A DNA stretch of 64,000 nt from assembly GCF_000821065.1 (NCBI RefSeq), contig NZ_CDGG01000001.1:2418001-2482000 (forward strand). Direction: 5' to 3'. The position numbers and the translations under genes are program-made. Under the pieces are notes generated by a model, which saw only the letters and a program-made list of their open reading frames with translations, did not search any database and was not told the DNA's origin. Of this stretch, positions 52,434 through 60,205 are shown piece by piece; position 1 is the first letter of the stretch; every line of letters starts with the position of its first letter. This stretch comes from Oceanobacillus oncorhynchi (GTDB lineage: Bacteria > Bacillota > Bacilli > Bacillales > Amphibacillaceae).

Positions 52434-52448
52434 TTAGCAGTAAATGAA

Positions 52449-52563
52449 GGAGACTCTTTCGCCAGTCAACGTTCTGTCCTCTTCCTACAATCAGCAGGTA
52501 GCAATCATAATGGTATTTCTGATTCATTGGAAAAGAGGCCAGATTTTTCTGGAGAGAGTCTCC
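52449..52563 (+). repeat. Long-loop stem between binding-protein and permease genes
   Basis: GGAGACTCT (52449-52457) pairs with AGAGTCTCC (52555-52563); inside is a CCAG/CTGG hairpin near 52539-52552. It may protect the binding-protein mRNA from decay and lower downstream expression, as between opp/mal genes. No T-run. Confidence 0.55.
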
Positions 52564-52605
52564 TGTTTACATTTCACATACATAAAGAAGAATAGAGGTG
52601 AAATA

Positions 52606-53607
52606 ATGGTTTCCTATATTATCCGACGATTATTAATGATGGTTCCCGTGTTGATTGGAATGACATTAATCACCTTCTCCATTGTTCATTTGATTCCAGG
52701 AAACCCGGCTCAGGTGATACTCGGAGAAACCGCTAACCAAACAGCCATCGCAAATTTGGAAGAAAGCATGGGACTGAATGAACCTTATCTGACGCAATAT
52801 GGAATATATGTCAAAGACCTGCTGCAGGGGGATTTGGGAACTTCTCTGCGCTCCAATGCGGAAATATCTACAGAAATCTGGCCGTATATCGCTGCTACGT
52901 TTGAATTAACTATTTTCGCCATGCTTTTTGCGATTTTTATAGGAGTCAATGCAGGCATTATCAGCGCTTGGAAGCAGAATTCCTGGTTTGATTTTCTTGC
53001 GATGCTTTTTGCTTTAATTGGCGTTTCCATACCTGTTTTTTGGCTTGCGCTGATGGAACAATGGATTTTTGCGCAGGAGCTTGGATGGTTTCCGGCCTAT
53101 GGCAGACAGGACAACAGGGATCCGATTGCTCCTATAACTTATTTATATGTGCTTGATTCTTTCATTCATTTGGATTTTTCCAGAGCAGGGACGATATTGA
53201 AGCATTTAATTCTGCCGAGTATCGCGCTTGGTACCATTCCGATGGCGATTATTGCCAGAATGACGAGGTCGAGCATGCTGGAGGTGATGAAGTCGGATTA
53301 TATTCGTACAGTGCGTGCAAAAGGCTCCGGACAATTTCTTGTCATATACAAGCATGCATTAAAGAATGCATTGATACCGGTGTTAACGGTTATTGGCTTA
53401 CAGACAGGAGTTTTATTAGGCGGAGCTATTTTAACCGAAACGATTTTCAGCTGGCCCGGTATAGGGAGATATGTATTTGAAGCAATAAGCTATCGAGACT
53501 ACCCGGTAATTCAATCTGGCATTTTAGTTGTTGCATTTATTTTCGTCATCATTAACCTTGTTGTAGATATTCTATATAAAATCATTGATCCAAGGATTAA
53601 TTATTAG
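52606..53607 (+). CDS. Oligopeptide ABC transporter permease, DppB type
   Basis: Membrane subunit, 333 residues, six hydrophobic helices. MVSYIIRRLLMMVPVLIGMTL is the classic DppB N-terminus (here cited as RRLLMMVPVLIGMT). The EAA-type loop is YIRTVRAKG. ATG 52606 follows AGAGGTG; the long frame upstream to 52444 overlaps a hairpin and is not coding. Confidence 0.92.
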   Translation: MVSYIIRRLLMMVPVLIGMTLITFSIVHLIPGNPAQVILGETANQTAIANLEESMGLNEPYLTQYGIYVKDLLQGDLGTSLRSNAEISTEIWPYIAATFELTIFAMLFAIFIGVNAGIISAWKQNSWFDFLAMLFALIGVSIPVFWLALMEQWIFAQELGWFPAYGRQDNRDPIAPITYLYVLDSFIHLDFSRAGTILKHLILPSIALGTIPMAIIARMTRSSMLEVMKSDYIRTVRAKGSGQFLVIYKHALKNALIPVLTVIGLQTGVLLGGAILTETIFSWPGIGRYVFEAISYRDYPVIQSGILVVAFIFVIINLVVDILYKIIDPRINY

Positions 53608-53620
53608 GGGGGAAGCTGTG

Positions 53621-54556
53621 ATGAAATTAGATGAACGAAAGCCGGAAGAAATCGAACAGCAAATAACAAGCCCCGTTAATAGAGACGACCGACCGGATGT
53701 GGAGCAGATAGAAACTGTCTCGCCTTGGAGAGATGCATGGAGGCGCTTGAGAAAAAATCGTTTTGCCATGGCTGGTATGATTATTATTCTCTTTTTTCTT
53801 ATACTTGCGCTTATTGCGCCGCTTCTTACTTCCTACTCTTATTATGAACAAAACCTGGCCAACCGGCTGCTGCCTCCTTCTGGCGAGCATTGGATGGGGA
53901 CCGATGATTTGGGGAGAGATATACTTACCAGAATAGCATATGGAGCAAGGGTTTCGTTGCAGGTTGGCTTTTTTGCAGTAATAGGTGCTCTGGTTTTTGG
54001 GACATTTCTTGGAATTATTGCCGGCTATTTCGGCCGCTGGGTGGATATGATTATCTCCAGAATATTTGATATTCTGCTGGCCTTCCCAAGTATTTTACTT
54101 GCAATTGCCATTGTTGCTATTCTTGGTGCTTCTTTGCAAAATGCATTGATTGCGATTGCCATTATTAATATACCTATATTCGGAAGGATTGTGCGCTCCC
54201 GAGTAATTAGTTTACGGGCAGAGGAGTACATTATGGCTGCTAAGGCACAGGGAATGAAGAATGGCAGAATTATTTTTCATCATATTTTACCGAATAGCAT
54301 CACGCCGATTATTGTGCAGGCAACGCTTGGATTTGGAACTGCCATATTGGAAGCGGCAGCACTTGGTTTCCTCGGACTCGGCGCCCAACCTCCGACACCG
54401 GAATGGGGGCAAATGCTTGCCAGTTCCAGAGAGTTTATTCAGCTGGCCCCATGGACGCTTATTATGCCAGGAGTTTCTATTATGCTTGTTGTTCTTGGTT
54501 TTAACTTGGTTGGGGATGGCTTGCGCGATGTCCTGGATCCTAAAATGAGGAATTGA
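53621..54556 (+). CDS. Oligopeptide ABC transporter permease, DppC type
   Basis: Second membrane subunit, 311 residues. Cytosolic N-terminal tail, then WRRLRKNRFAMAGM, GTDDLGRDILTRIAYGARVSL, and EAA loop YIMAAKAQGMKNGRI. Ends VLDPKMRN, typical of DppC. ATG 53621 follows GGGGGGAAG, 13 nt after the DppB stop. Last gene of the operon. Confidence 0.92.
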   Translation: MKLDERKPEEIEQQITSPVNRDDRPDVEQIETVSPWRDAWRRLRKNRFAMAGMIIILFFLILALIAPLLTSYSYYEQNLANRLLPPSGEHWMGTDDLGRDILTRIAYGARVSLQVGFFAVIGALVFGTFLGIIAGYFGRWVDMIISRIFDILLAFPSILLAIAIVAILGASLQNALIAIAIINIPIFGRIVRSRVISLRAEEYIMAAKAQGMKNGRIIFHHILPNSITPIIVQATLGFGTAILEAAALGFLGLGAQPPTPEWGQMLASSREFIQLAPWTLIMPGVSIMLVVLGFNLVGDGLRDVLDPKMRN

Positions 54557-54673
54557 TGCTGCTGTTTGCTCGTGTTTGTTTAAGAACGATGCTTGGTAAT
54601 GTGTAAAGCAGAAGTATTTTATGACAGGCATTATGTTATCGTTTTTGCTATATAAGCTGCCTTTGAGAAGAAT

Positions 54674-54729
54674 GTTTATGCGGAGAACCGTTCGTAAAAC
54701 TCTCACTGAGTGAAATTTCGTTTTATAAA
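54674..54729 (-). repeat. Intergenic repeat, short form (copy D, reversed)
   Basis: On the minus strand it reads AAACGAAATTTCACTCAGTG, GAGAGTTTTACGAACGGTTC, TCCGCATAAA, matching copy C (56677-56732) over about 50 bp with scattered differences. Confidence 0.65.
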
Positions 54730-54738
54730 AAGTATAAT

Positions 54739-54793
54739 AAAAGCCCTCCTCTGCTCTAGAAAATGTGACTTTCCTAGCAGAGGAGGGCTTTTA
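54739..54793. terminator. Bidirectional terminator
   Basis: AAAAGCCCTCCTCTGCT (54739-54755) and AGCAGAGGAGGGCTTTTAT (54775-54793) form a 17-bp perfect stem with T-runs on both strands, ending the peptide transporter operon and the convergent DUF4097 gene. Confidence 0.93.
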
Positions 54794-54809
54794 TTTAAAC
54801 TGAGCAGTT

Positions 54810-55781
54810 CTATTCAATGTTGATTCCGCCATTACTTGTACGTGCTTTAATCAGTGTTTCTCCATCACCGTACGTGACATCCCAATCCTTTGAATCGAAT
54901 ACACGAATTCTTCCGTTATTCGTCCGTAAATCGAAGGTGGCATTTTCAGGCTTCTGTTCAGAAATAATCGTGATTTTTCCATTACTGGTTTGCAGGTCCA
55001 TTGGAGTATCGAAGCTTTCAGTATCGATATGGATAGCTGCGTTATTCGTTTTGGCTTTCATTTCCCCGGAAATATCTTGCGCTTCTACTTTTCCATTTGT
55101 AGTTTCCACATTCGTATTTCCTTGTATAGAAGCAAGCTCGATTTTTCCGTTATTCGTATTTGCTGTTACCTCACCAACGATATTTTCTAAAGTAATCTTC
55201 CCGTTGGAGGTGTTTAAATTAGTATCGCCCTGCACATTTTGAAGTTCTATCTTTCCATTAGATGATTGTATATCGAGGAAGGAAGTTTCTATGTTCTCTC
55301 CTTCGATTTTTCCATTACTTGTATGAAGCTGTAACGCATCGATTTGTAAATCAGCAGCATTTATTTTGCTATTCGTTGTTTTTACTTCCATTTTCTCCAT
55401 CATGTCATCAGGAACAAAAATATCTAATGCAGCATTTGAATGAAACATAAAATCGAAATCAAAGAAGGGAAAGGAGGTTTCTTTGATTTGAATCGTTAGC
55501 TTTTCTCCATTAACTGAGGTGCTGAGTTCTTGCGTTTCACTCTTTCTCCCCGTTGTCGTATATTCAGCGATTGGCTCTTCGACATGAGCCGGCTGGAGAC
55601 GGATTTGTGTATTTTCTGCATCGACTTCAATCTCAGTAATTTCATCAGCATCGAAAGGGATAGATTCTGATTCTTCATTGAAAGCAGATTCCTTGTAAGA
55701 GGAAAAAGTAACAGCCATCCCGATAATTCCAATAAGAAGCAGGATAACAGCTAAAATAATAATTCGTTTTACATTTATCAT
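54810..55781 (-). CDS. DUF4097 beta-helix envelope protein
   Basis: A 323-residue protein with one N-terminal membrane anchor (about 5-26) and an extracytoplasmic right-handed beta-helix made of repeated (T/S)(S/N)NGKI turns, about ten of them from residue 130 to 320 (for example LHTSNGKIEG, IQSSNGKIEL, LNTSNGKITL). This is DUF4097, as in YvlB of B. subtilis. It ends the PadR-HAAS-DUF4097 operon; such modules are thought to be envelope-stress related. Precise function unknown. Confidence 0.87.
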   Translation of the reverse strand: MINVKRIIILAVILLLIGIIGMAVTFSSYKESAFNEESESIPFDADEITEIEVDAENTQIRLQPAHVEEPIAEYTTTGRKSETQELSTSVNGEKLTIQIKETSFPFFDFDFMFHSNAALDIFVPDDMMEKMEVKTTNSKINAADLQIDALQLHTSNGKIEGENIETSFLDIQSSNGKIELQNVQGDTNLNTSNGKITLENIVGEVTANTNNGKIELASIQGNTNVETTNGKVEAQDISGEMKAKTNNAAIHIDTESFDTPMDLQTSNGKITIISEQKPENATFDLRTNNGRIRVFDSKDWDVTYGDGETLIKARTSNGGINIE

Positions 55782-56335
55782 GAATGGCTTTCTCCTTTCG
55801 CCAGGCGGACATTGAACCCGATATATTTAGAAAATAGACGGATAAAAGCATTTGTAATATAATTTGCAGCTATAAAAATGAATAATCCAGAACCGGCAAA
55901 TGTAATGGAAGTAAATAATTCAAATAAATAAAATGATTCAGGGTGGATAATCCATTGCACGCCCGCTATCAGCAATTGGGCAACAAAAGAAAAAGCAGTT
56001 ACCCATGCAGCCAGAATAATTCCGGCAATACCCACAGAAGGACCAAGGACAATAATCAGATTGAAGAAAAAGAGTCCTATGATGATGCCTGTTCTCCGGA
56101 GGTGACTCTGTTCACTATGATTTACTTGCACTTTTTCAAATTGCTGCGTGGATTGTAGTTCATTCGCAATCTGCTGTGGAGAACCCAGAGAGCGAACTAT
56201 TTCCTCATCCGTTTTTCCTTCTGCTCTTCCCATTTCAAAATGTTCTTCAAAGTCTTGAATGATTTCTTCTTGTTCTTGTGACGATAAGTCTTGTAAATAA
56301 ACCGTGAGTTCCTTTAAAAAGTCTAACTTATTCAT
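55778..56335 (-). CDS. HAAS/DUF1700 domain membrane protein
   Basis: A 185-residue protein. The N-terminal ~60 residues (MNKLDFLKELTVYLQDLSSQ, EEIIQDFEEHFEMGRAEGK, SLGSPQQIANEL) are a HAAS domain, typical of membrane proteins encoded next to PadR regulators. Three hydrophobic segments follow (about 82-110, 113-132, 143-166). It overlaps PadR (8 nt) and DUF4097 (4 nt), so the three are translationally coupled. Confidence 0.88.
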   Translation of the reverse strand: MNKLDFLKELTVYLQDLSSQEQEEIIQDFEEHFEMGRAEGKTDEEIVRSLGSPQQIANELQSTQQFEKVQVNHSEQSHLRRTGIIIGLFFFNLIIVLGPSVGIAGIILAAWVTAFSFVAQLLIAGVQWIIHPESFYLFELFTSITFAGSGLFIFIAANYITNAFIRLFSKYIGFNVRLAKGESHS

Positions 56336-56648
56336 TACTTTCCTCCTTCATTAACGAATCAACGCCTCGTGTAAAATTCTCGTATGCTTCTTTAAGCTCC
56401 AGGAGATAACCTTTGCCTTCATCCGTTAAATGATAATATTTTCTGCTTGGTCCTTCTGTAGACTCTTTAAGATAGGTTGTACAGTACCCCTGTTTCAATA
56501 TCCGGCGTAATACGGTATAAACCGATCCTTCTGATATTTCAATTTTATTCGTAATTCGTTTAATCAATTCATAGCCATAGAAATCTTGCTTATCAAGGAG
56601 CACTAGTACACAAAGTTCAAGAACCCCTTTTTTAAATTGTGCATTCAA
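56328..56648 (-). CDS. PadR-family transcriptional regulator
   Basis: A 106-residue winged-helix regulator. MNAQFKKGVLELCVLVLL, YGYELIKRI, SEGSVYTVLRRILKQG and GPSRKYYHLTDEG are PadR hallmarks. TTG 56648 gives the standard MNAQFKKG start and is 7 nt from AAGAAGG; the in-frame GTG at 56657 overlaps that site. Heads the operon with the HAAS and DUF4097 genes, and probably autoregulates. Confidence 0.92.
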   Translation of the reverse strand: MNAQFKKGVLELCVLVLLDKQDFYGYELIKRITNKIEISEGSVYTVLRRILKQGYCTTYLKESTEGPSRKYYHLTDEGKGYLLELKEAYENFTRGVDSLMKEESNE

Positions 56649-56676
56649 TAAAGTCACCTTCTTTATAGGTAAGCTG

Positions 56677-56732
56677 ATAAAAACGAACCTTCATTCAGCG
56701 AGTGTTTTACGGACAATGCTCCGTGATAAAAC
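56677..56732 (+). repeat. Intergenic repeat, short form (copy C)
   Basis: AAACGAACCTTCATTCAGCG, then AGTGTTTTACGGACAATGCTCC and GTGATAAAA, the compact ~50-bp version of the repeat at 33.3, 47.1, 50.5 and 54.7 kb. Confidence 0.7.
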
Positions 56733-57355
56733 CAACTATAGCATGTTGTTCAGTACTATTCAATAACAAGTAGTGATTTAATTATCTTATTATAGAAAGG
56801 AATTTGATGTGATAGATTTTTTATCGCAGTGTAACTGGCTTTAGGGTATTTCGTTTAAGGAAAAAGAATGCCCCATTTCTAGATAGAAAATTTTAAAGTC
56901 GGTGACCGGTCCTCTCTGTTTCAAATAGAAATGATTTGATGGGGAGTAATCGCAGCCTCAACGTTCTAGATGGGACGAGTTACTGCGCTTTTGGTCTCAA
57001 ATAAGGCATTTTCTAAAAAACTAGTATTAAAGAATAATAGACCTTCAAAACTTCCTTTAACGAATGGCAAGTTCTCGTTAAAAGTTTGTAGGAGAACCAG
57101 GGGGGAGAAATTAATATCTATATATAGAAGAAAGCTGAATCAATGAATGGAGGGTAAGCGACTTCGCTGCGATGGGGAACAGAAGTTATCTGTATTAATG
57201 AAAGAACAAGTGCTTATATTTATAAAGAATAGTTTGATTATAATTTTTGGATGATTTTTTCTTGCAACAATGAAAAGGACATGCTATAGTATTAAAAGTC
57301 GATTGATTGCACGAGCGATTGAGAGATTGATTGAAAAATATATTTAAAAAAGTAA
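56733..57355. other. Gene-free region before the tRNA/rRNA locus, with a possible IS remnant
   Basis: No coding gene seen. AGAATGCCCCATTTCTAGA (56865-56883) and the complement of 56995-57014 (AGAAAATGCCTTATTTGAGA) are imperfect inverted repeats bounding 150 bp that includes CGGTGACCGG; this looks like a miniature or internally deleted transposon. A GTTCTC/GAGAAC hairpin near 57071-57096 is also present. Confidence 0.35.
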
Positions 57356-57384
57356 TTGCATCGATTTAAAAGATGTGTTACTAT
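57356..57384 (+). promoter_or_regulatory. Promoter of tRNA-Arg/Pro/Ala
   Basis: TTGCAT (57356-57361), 17-nt spacer, TACTAT (57379-57384), 20 nt before tRNA-Arg. Confidence 0.7.
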
Positions 57385-57403
57385 ATAAAAGTTCGCTTAT
57401 AAA

Positions 57404-57480
57404 GCGCCTGTAGCTCAATTGGATAGAGCGTTTGACTACGGATCAAGAGGTTAGGGGTTCGACTCCTCTCAGGCGCGCCA
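57404..57480 (+). tRNA. tRNA-Arg (ACG)
   Basis: 77 nt, GCGCCTG/CAGGCGC acceptor, anticodon ACG in TTGACTACGGATCAA, CCA encoded. Confidence 0.97.
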
Positions 57481-57481
57481 T

Positions 57482-57558
57482 CGGGAAGTAGCTCAGCTTG
57501 GTAGAGCACTTGGTTTGGGACCAAGGGGTCGCAGGTTCGAATCCTGTCTTCCCGACCA
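57482..57558 (+). tRNA. tRNA-Pro (TGG)
   Basis: 77 nt, CGGGAAG/CTTCCCG acceptor, anticodon TGG in TTGGTTTGGGACCAA, CCA encoded. Confidence 0.97.
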
Positions 57559-57585
57559 TTAAATAAATATAACTGATTTATCTAC

Positions 57586-57658
57586 GGGGCCTTAGCTCAG
57601 CTGGGAGAGCGCCTGCCTTGCACGCAGGAGGTCAGCGGTTCGATCCCGCTAGGCTCCA
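57586..57658 (+). tRNA. tRNA-Ala (TGC)
   Basis: 73 nt, GGGGCCT/AGGCTCC acceptor, anticodon TGC in CCTGCCTTGCACGCAGG; CCA not encoded. Confidence 0.96.
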
Positions 57659-57683
57659 CTCAACAATTTATTAAAAAAAGTTG

Positions 57684-57712
57684 TTGACAATGTCTTACAA
57701 ACATGATAAGTT
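57684..57712 (+). promoter_or_regulatory. rRNA operon promoter
   Basis: TTGACA (57684-57689), 17-nt spacer, TAAGTT (57707-57712), then a leader with CTTTGAAAACTGAACAAAAC, the conserved pre-16S leader of Bacillaceae. Confidence 0.6.
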
Positions 57713-57854
57713 ATATCTTGTCGCTAAAAACGACAGAAACAAATTGCTCTTTGAAAACTGAACAAAACAACCAGTACGAAAGAAGAAAGACAACCTCGTT
57801 TTTCTTAAAAAATAAGTCAGAAGTTGACTTCTGAAAGCTAATGTTTCAAACACT

Positions 57855-57890
57855 TTTATGGAGAGTTTGATCTTGGCTCAGGACGAACGC
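57855..57890 (+). rRNA. 16S rRNA, 5' fragment only
   Basis: TTTATGGAGAGTTTGATC and GGCTCAGGACGAACGCTGG are the first ~35 nt of 16S rRNA (GATCTTGG replaces the common GATCCTGG). The sequence then switches to 5S rRNA at the shared CTGGNGGCG. The other ~1,500 nt of 16S, the spacer and all of 23S are absent. Confidence 0.92.
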
Positions 57891-58004
57891 TGGTGGCGAG
57901 AGCGAAGAGGTCACACCTGTTCCCATGCCGAACACAGAAGTTAAGTTCTTCAGCGCCAATGGTAGTTGGGGGCTTCCCCCTGCGAGAGTAGGACGTTGCC
58001 AGGC
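57889..58004 (+). rRNA. 5S rRNA, essentially complete, fused to the 16S start
   Basis: From CTGGTGGCGAGAGCGAAGAGG-like start (GGTGGCGAGAGCGAAGAGG) through CCCATGCCGAACACAGAAG and GAGAGTAGGACGTTGCCAGG, about 116 nt with matched ends GGTGGC/GTTGCC. It lacks its own leader because it joins 16S directly. Confidence 0.93.
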
Positions 58005-58010
58005 ATATTG

Positions 58011-58045
58011 AAAAAGAGTTAAGCATCATGCTTAGCTCTTTTTTG
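58011..58045 (+). terminator. rRNA operon terminator
   Basis: AAAAAGAGTTAAGCA and TGCTTAGCTCTTTTTT pair with one mismatch around TCA. Confidence 0.88.
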
Positions 58046-58186
58046 CATAAGTAAACATTAATTAATACGCTAAAGACAAGCTCAGTATATATATGAGCTT
58101 GTCTGACTGGCTAAAAGTGTTGCAATTACTCGTATAATCAATATTTCGAAGTTTATCAAGTTTAAATGCTTTTACCTTAGCCTTTT

Positions 58187-58744
58187 TTATTTCGTTATTT
58201 TGGACATTGTTGCTAATTTATTAACTGTTTTCCAATTACGAGTTGTAGATTGGGTATCTAGTTTCTGAAGTTGATTTGCCAGTTTAGAGTTATGGATACT
58301 ATCATAAAATAGAAGATAGATTTCTTTGTTTTGAATATGATATTTTTCTTTTTCATTTTGGAATTTCCGTAAACTTACTAAATTAGCTTTAGACGGATTG
58401 CTTGGAAAAAATGCTACATAGAGACTCTCTCCTGTAGAATCTGCTTCAGCTTTTGTAATCTCTTCTGCAGAGAAGGGGCAAGCTTTCATTATTTGTTCCC
58501 ATTCTTCGGAGGTTCTCAAAATCACAGGAATGGAAAGTTGATAATCTTGCATTATTTTATATTCTATTTCCTCTTTAATAATTTTTTCCTGCTTATTGGA
58601 TTGAAATAAGATATTTCCACTCTGTATATATGTTCGAACGTTTTTTAAACCTATTGCTGTAAGGGATTCTCGCAATTCCGCCATCTTAATCTTATTTTTT
58701 CCGCCTACATTAATACCTCGTAACAATGCAATATATCCTGTCAT
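58187..58744 (-). CDS. DUF1697 domain protein
   Basis: A 185-residue cytoplasmic protein of the DUF1697 family: YIALLRGINVGGKNKIKMAEL at the start (core LLRGINVGGKN), NVRTYIQSGNILF, and the C-terminal STTRNWKTVNKLA. Widespread and uncharacterised. ATG 58744 follows AAGGAG. Not in an operon. Confidence 0.9.
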   Translation of the reverse strand: MTGYIALLRGINVGGKNKIKMAELRESLTAIGLKNVRTYIQSGNILFQSNKQEKIIKEEIEYKIMQDYQLSIPVILRTSEEWEQIMKACPFSAEEITKAEADSTGESLYVAFFPSNPSKANLVSLRKFQNEKEKYHIQNKEIYLLFYDSIHNSKLANQLQKLDTQSTTRNWKTVNKLATMSKITK

Positions 58745-58939
58745 AGCCCGTCAACTCCTTTTGTATCAGTGTAGTCCAGTATTCTTTTTATTATTTTACT
58801 CTATTGACTGAAGCAATACAAAAAAGAAACCAATAATAAACTCTCTAGTTCTGAAAGCAGATGCAGATAGGAAATCGTTTGTTTTTTTGATATAATTATA
58901 ATCAGCTTAAACATTAATATGTGAAGGAGGTGAGTAAGT

Positions 58940-59314
58940 ATGTTATTGGAATTGTTTAATAATGCTTTCATAGATTCTTCCATCTTTTATATGTATTTTG
59001 GTGTTATTTTGATGACGATGGGAATTATGTATTTTGTTAATCTGCATCATAATACTCCGGTTATCTATGAATACTCTTTTGGCAGTAAACACCAAAATAT
59101 TAAAATTAATATGAATCAAATGAGAAAGACCTTAATTATTAATGAACCCTTTCTGATTTGGCTCATCATCACATTTAAAAGAGTCGACCAAAAAGATGAT
59201 AAAATGGACAATGTATCCTCTTATTTTAAAAATGAGTTTAAAATAAGAGGAGGAGAATTATGGGAAAACATGGCTTACTCACAGCCTTTAAAAAATACAG
59301 GTTTTTCTTTTTAG
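58940..59314 (+). CDS. mifM: MifM-like arrest-sensor protein upstream of yidC2
   Basis: A 124-residue ORF with a strong AAGGAGGTG site, overlapping yidC2 by 55 nt. One hydrophobic segment (about 13-34) with acidic N-terminus and basic following region predicts N-out/C-in. Trp74 and Phe79 followed by an acid-rich DQKDDKMDN (83-91) resemble the arrest segment of B. subtilis MifM (W and F spaced five apart, then NDEEDAGS, from memory). Nucleotides 59216-59251 inside it form a hairpin hiding the yidC2 ribosome-binding site. All this fits a MifM that stalls when YidC activity is low. Overall identity to known MifM is low. Confidence 0.78.
   Translation: MLLELFNNAFIDSSIFYMYFGVILMTMGIMYFVNLHHNTPVIYEYSFGSKHQNIKINMNQMRKTLIINEPFLIWLIITFKRVDQKDDKMDNVSSYFKNEFKIRGGELWENMAYSQPLKNTGFSF
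59216..59251 (+). promoter_or_regulatory. Hairpin occluding the yidC2 ribosome-binding site
   Basis: CCTCTTATTTTAAA (59217-59230) pairs perfectly with TTTAAAATAAGAGG (59237-59250), loop AATGAG, plus one more pair (59216:59251). The right arm includes most of the AGAGGAGGAG site (59247-59255) for the ATG at 59260. A ribosome arrested over the left arm, around codons 84-95 of the mifM-like ORF, would free it. Confidence 0.88.
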
Positions 59315-60042
59315 TAATATTGTTAGTCTTTGTACTTGCAGGGTGTGGAGGTAATAACACACCTATTGACAGTTCATCAACAGGGTTCTTTGATCATTAT
59401 TTTGTATATACCTTTTCTCTGCTAATAAAAAAGATTGCTTCTTTATTTCAGGGTAACTATGGAATTGCTATTGTATTGATTACAATTATTATCCGATTTG
59501 TGTTAATGCCGTTCTTTATTCGCCAGTCAAAGAATAGTAAAGACTCGCAAAAGAAAATGGCAGTTATGAAGCCTGAGATGGATGAGATTCAAAAGAAATA
59601 TAAAGGAAAGAGCAGTACAGAAGATCAGCTAAGCATGCAGAGAGAGCTTAGTGAAGTTTATAAAAAGCATGATTTTAATCCGGTAAAGATGGCTGTGGGG
59701 TGTTTGCCGCTAATCATTCAGATGCCTATTCTTCTGGGGTTTTATTATGCTATTATGCGGACTCCGGAAATAGCTGAGCACTCATTTCTATGGTTTAGTT
59801 TAGGAGAAACAGATATTTTATTTGTTGTTTTTGCTGTACTCATATACTATCTTCAAGCAAGAGTGAGTCTGATTGGTATGGATGAAACGCAGCGAAAGCA
59901 AATGGCTGTTATGAGCTTTATATCCCCGATTATGATTGGAGTGGTCTCTTTAAATGCACCTGCGGCTTTGCCTTTGTACTGGGCTGTCGGCGGAATGTTT
60001 ATGATTGTACAGACACTGATTATAAAAAAATATGTGCATTAG
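59260..60042 (+). CDS. yidC: Membrane protein insertase YidC2/OxaA
   Basis: Inserts and folds membrane proteins, alone or with SecYEG. 260 residues: a lipoprotein signal with LAGC (Cys29), then the five-helix Oxa1/YidC core with the conserved groove Arg79 (ITIIIRFVLMPF), QKKMAVMKPEMDEIQKKYKG and MPILLGFYYAIMRTPEI. Its translation appears to be gated by the preceding mifM-like ORF and hairpin. A second YidC (SpoIIIJ) is expected elsewhere. Confidence 0.93.
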   Translation: MGKHGLLTAFKKYRFFFLVILLVFVLAGCGGNNTPIDSSSTGFFDHYFVYTFSLLIKKIASLFQGNYGIAIVLITIIIRFVLMPFFIRQSKNSKDSQKKMAVMKPEMDEIQKKYKGKSSTEDQLSMQRELSEVYKKHDFNPVKMAVGCLPLIIQMPILLGFYYAIMRTPEIAEHSFLWFSLGETDILFVVFAVLIYYLQARVSLIGMDETQRKQMAVMSFISPIMIGVVSLNAPAALPLYWAVGGMFMIVQTLIIKKYVH

Positions 60043-60118
60043 TAAAAGAGACTGATAAAGGAATATAAAAAATATCAATTTCTTTTCCATACTGAAGTCA
60101 AGTTGATAACATGCTCTG

Positions 60119-60164
60119 AAAAACGCTTATTTTGTCTAATCTAATAGATGAAATAAGCGTTTTA
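60119..60164. terminator. Bidirectional terminator after yidC2
   Basis: AAAACGCTTATTT (60120-60132) and AAATAAGCGTTTT (60151-60163), perfect 13-bp arms; also available to the convergent membrane-protein gene. Confidence 0.88.
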
Positions 60165-60205
60165 TTAATGTCTATTCATCTTTCAGGCATTATCAGATAA
60201 ACGAT

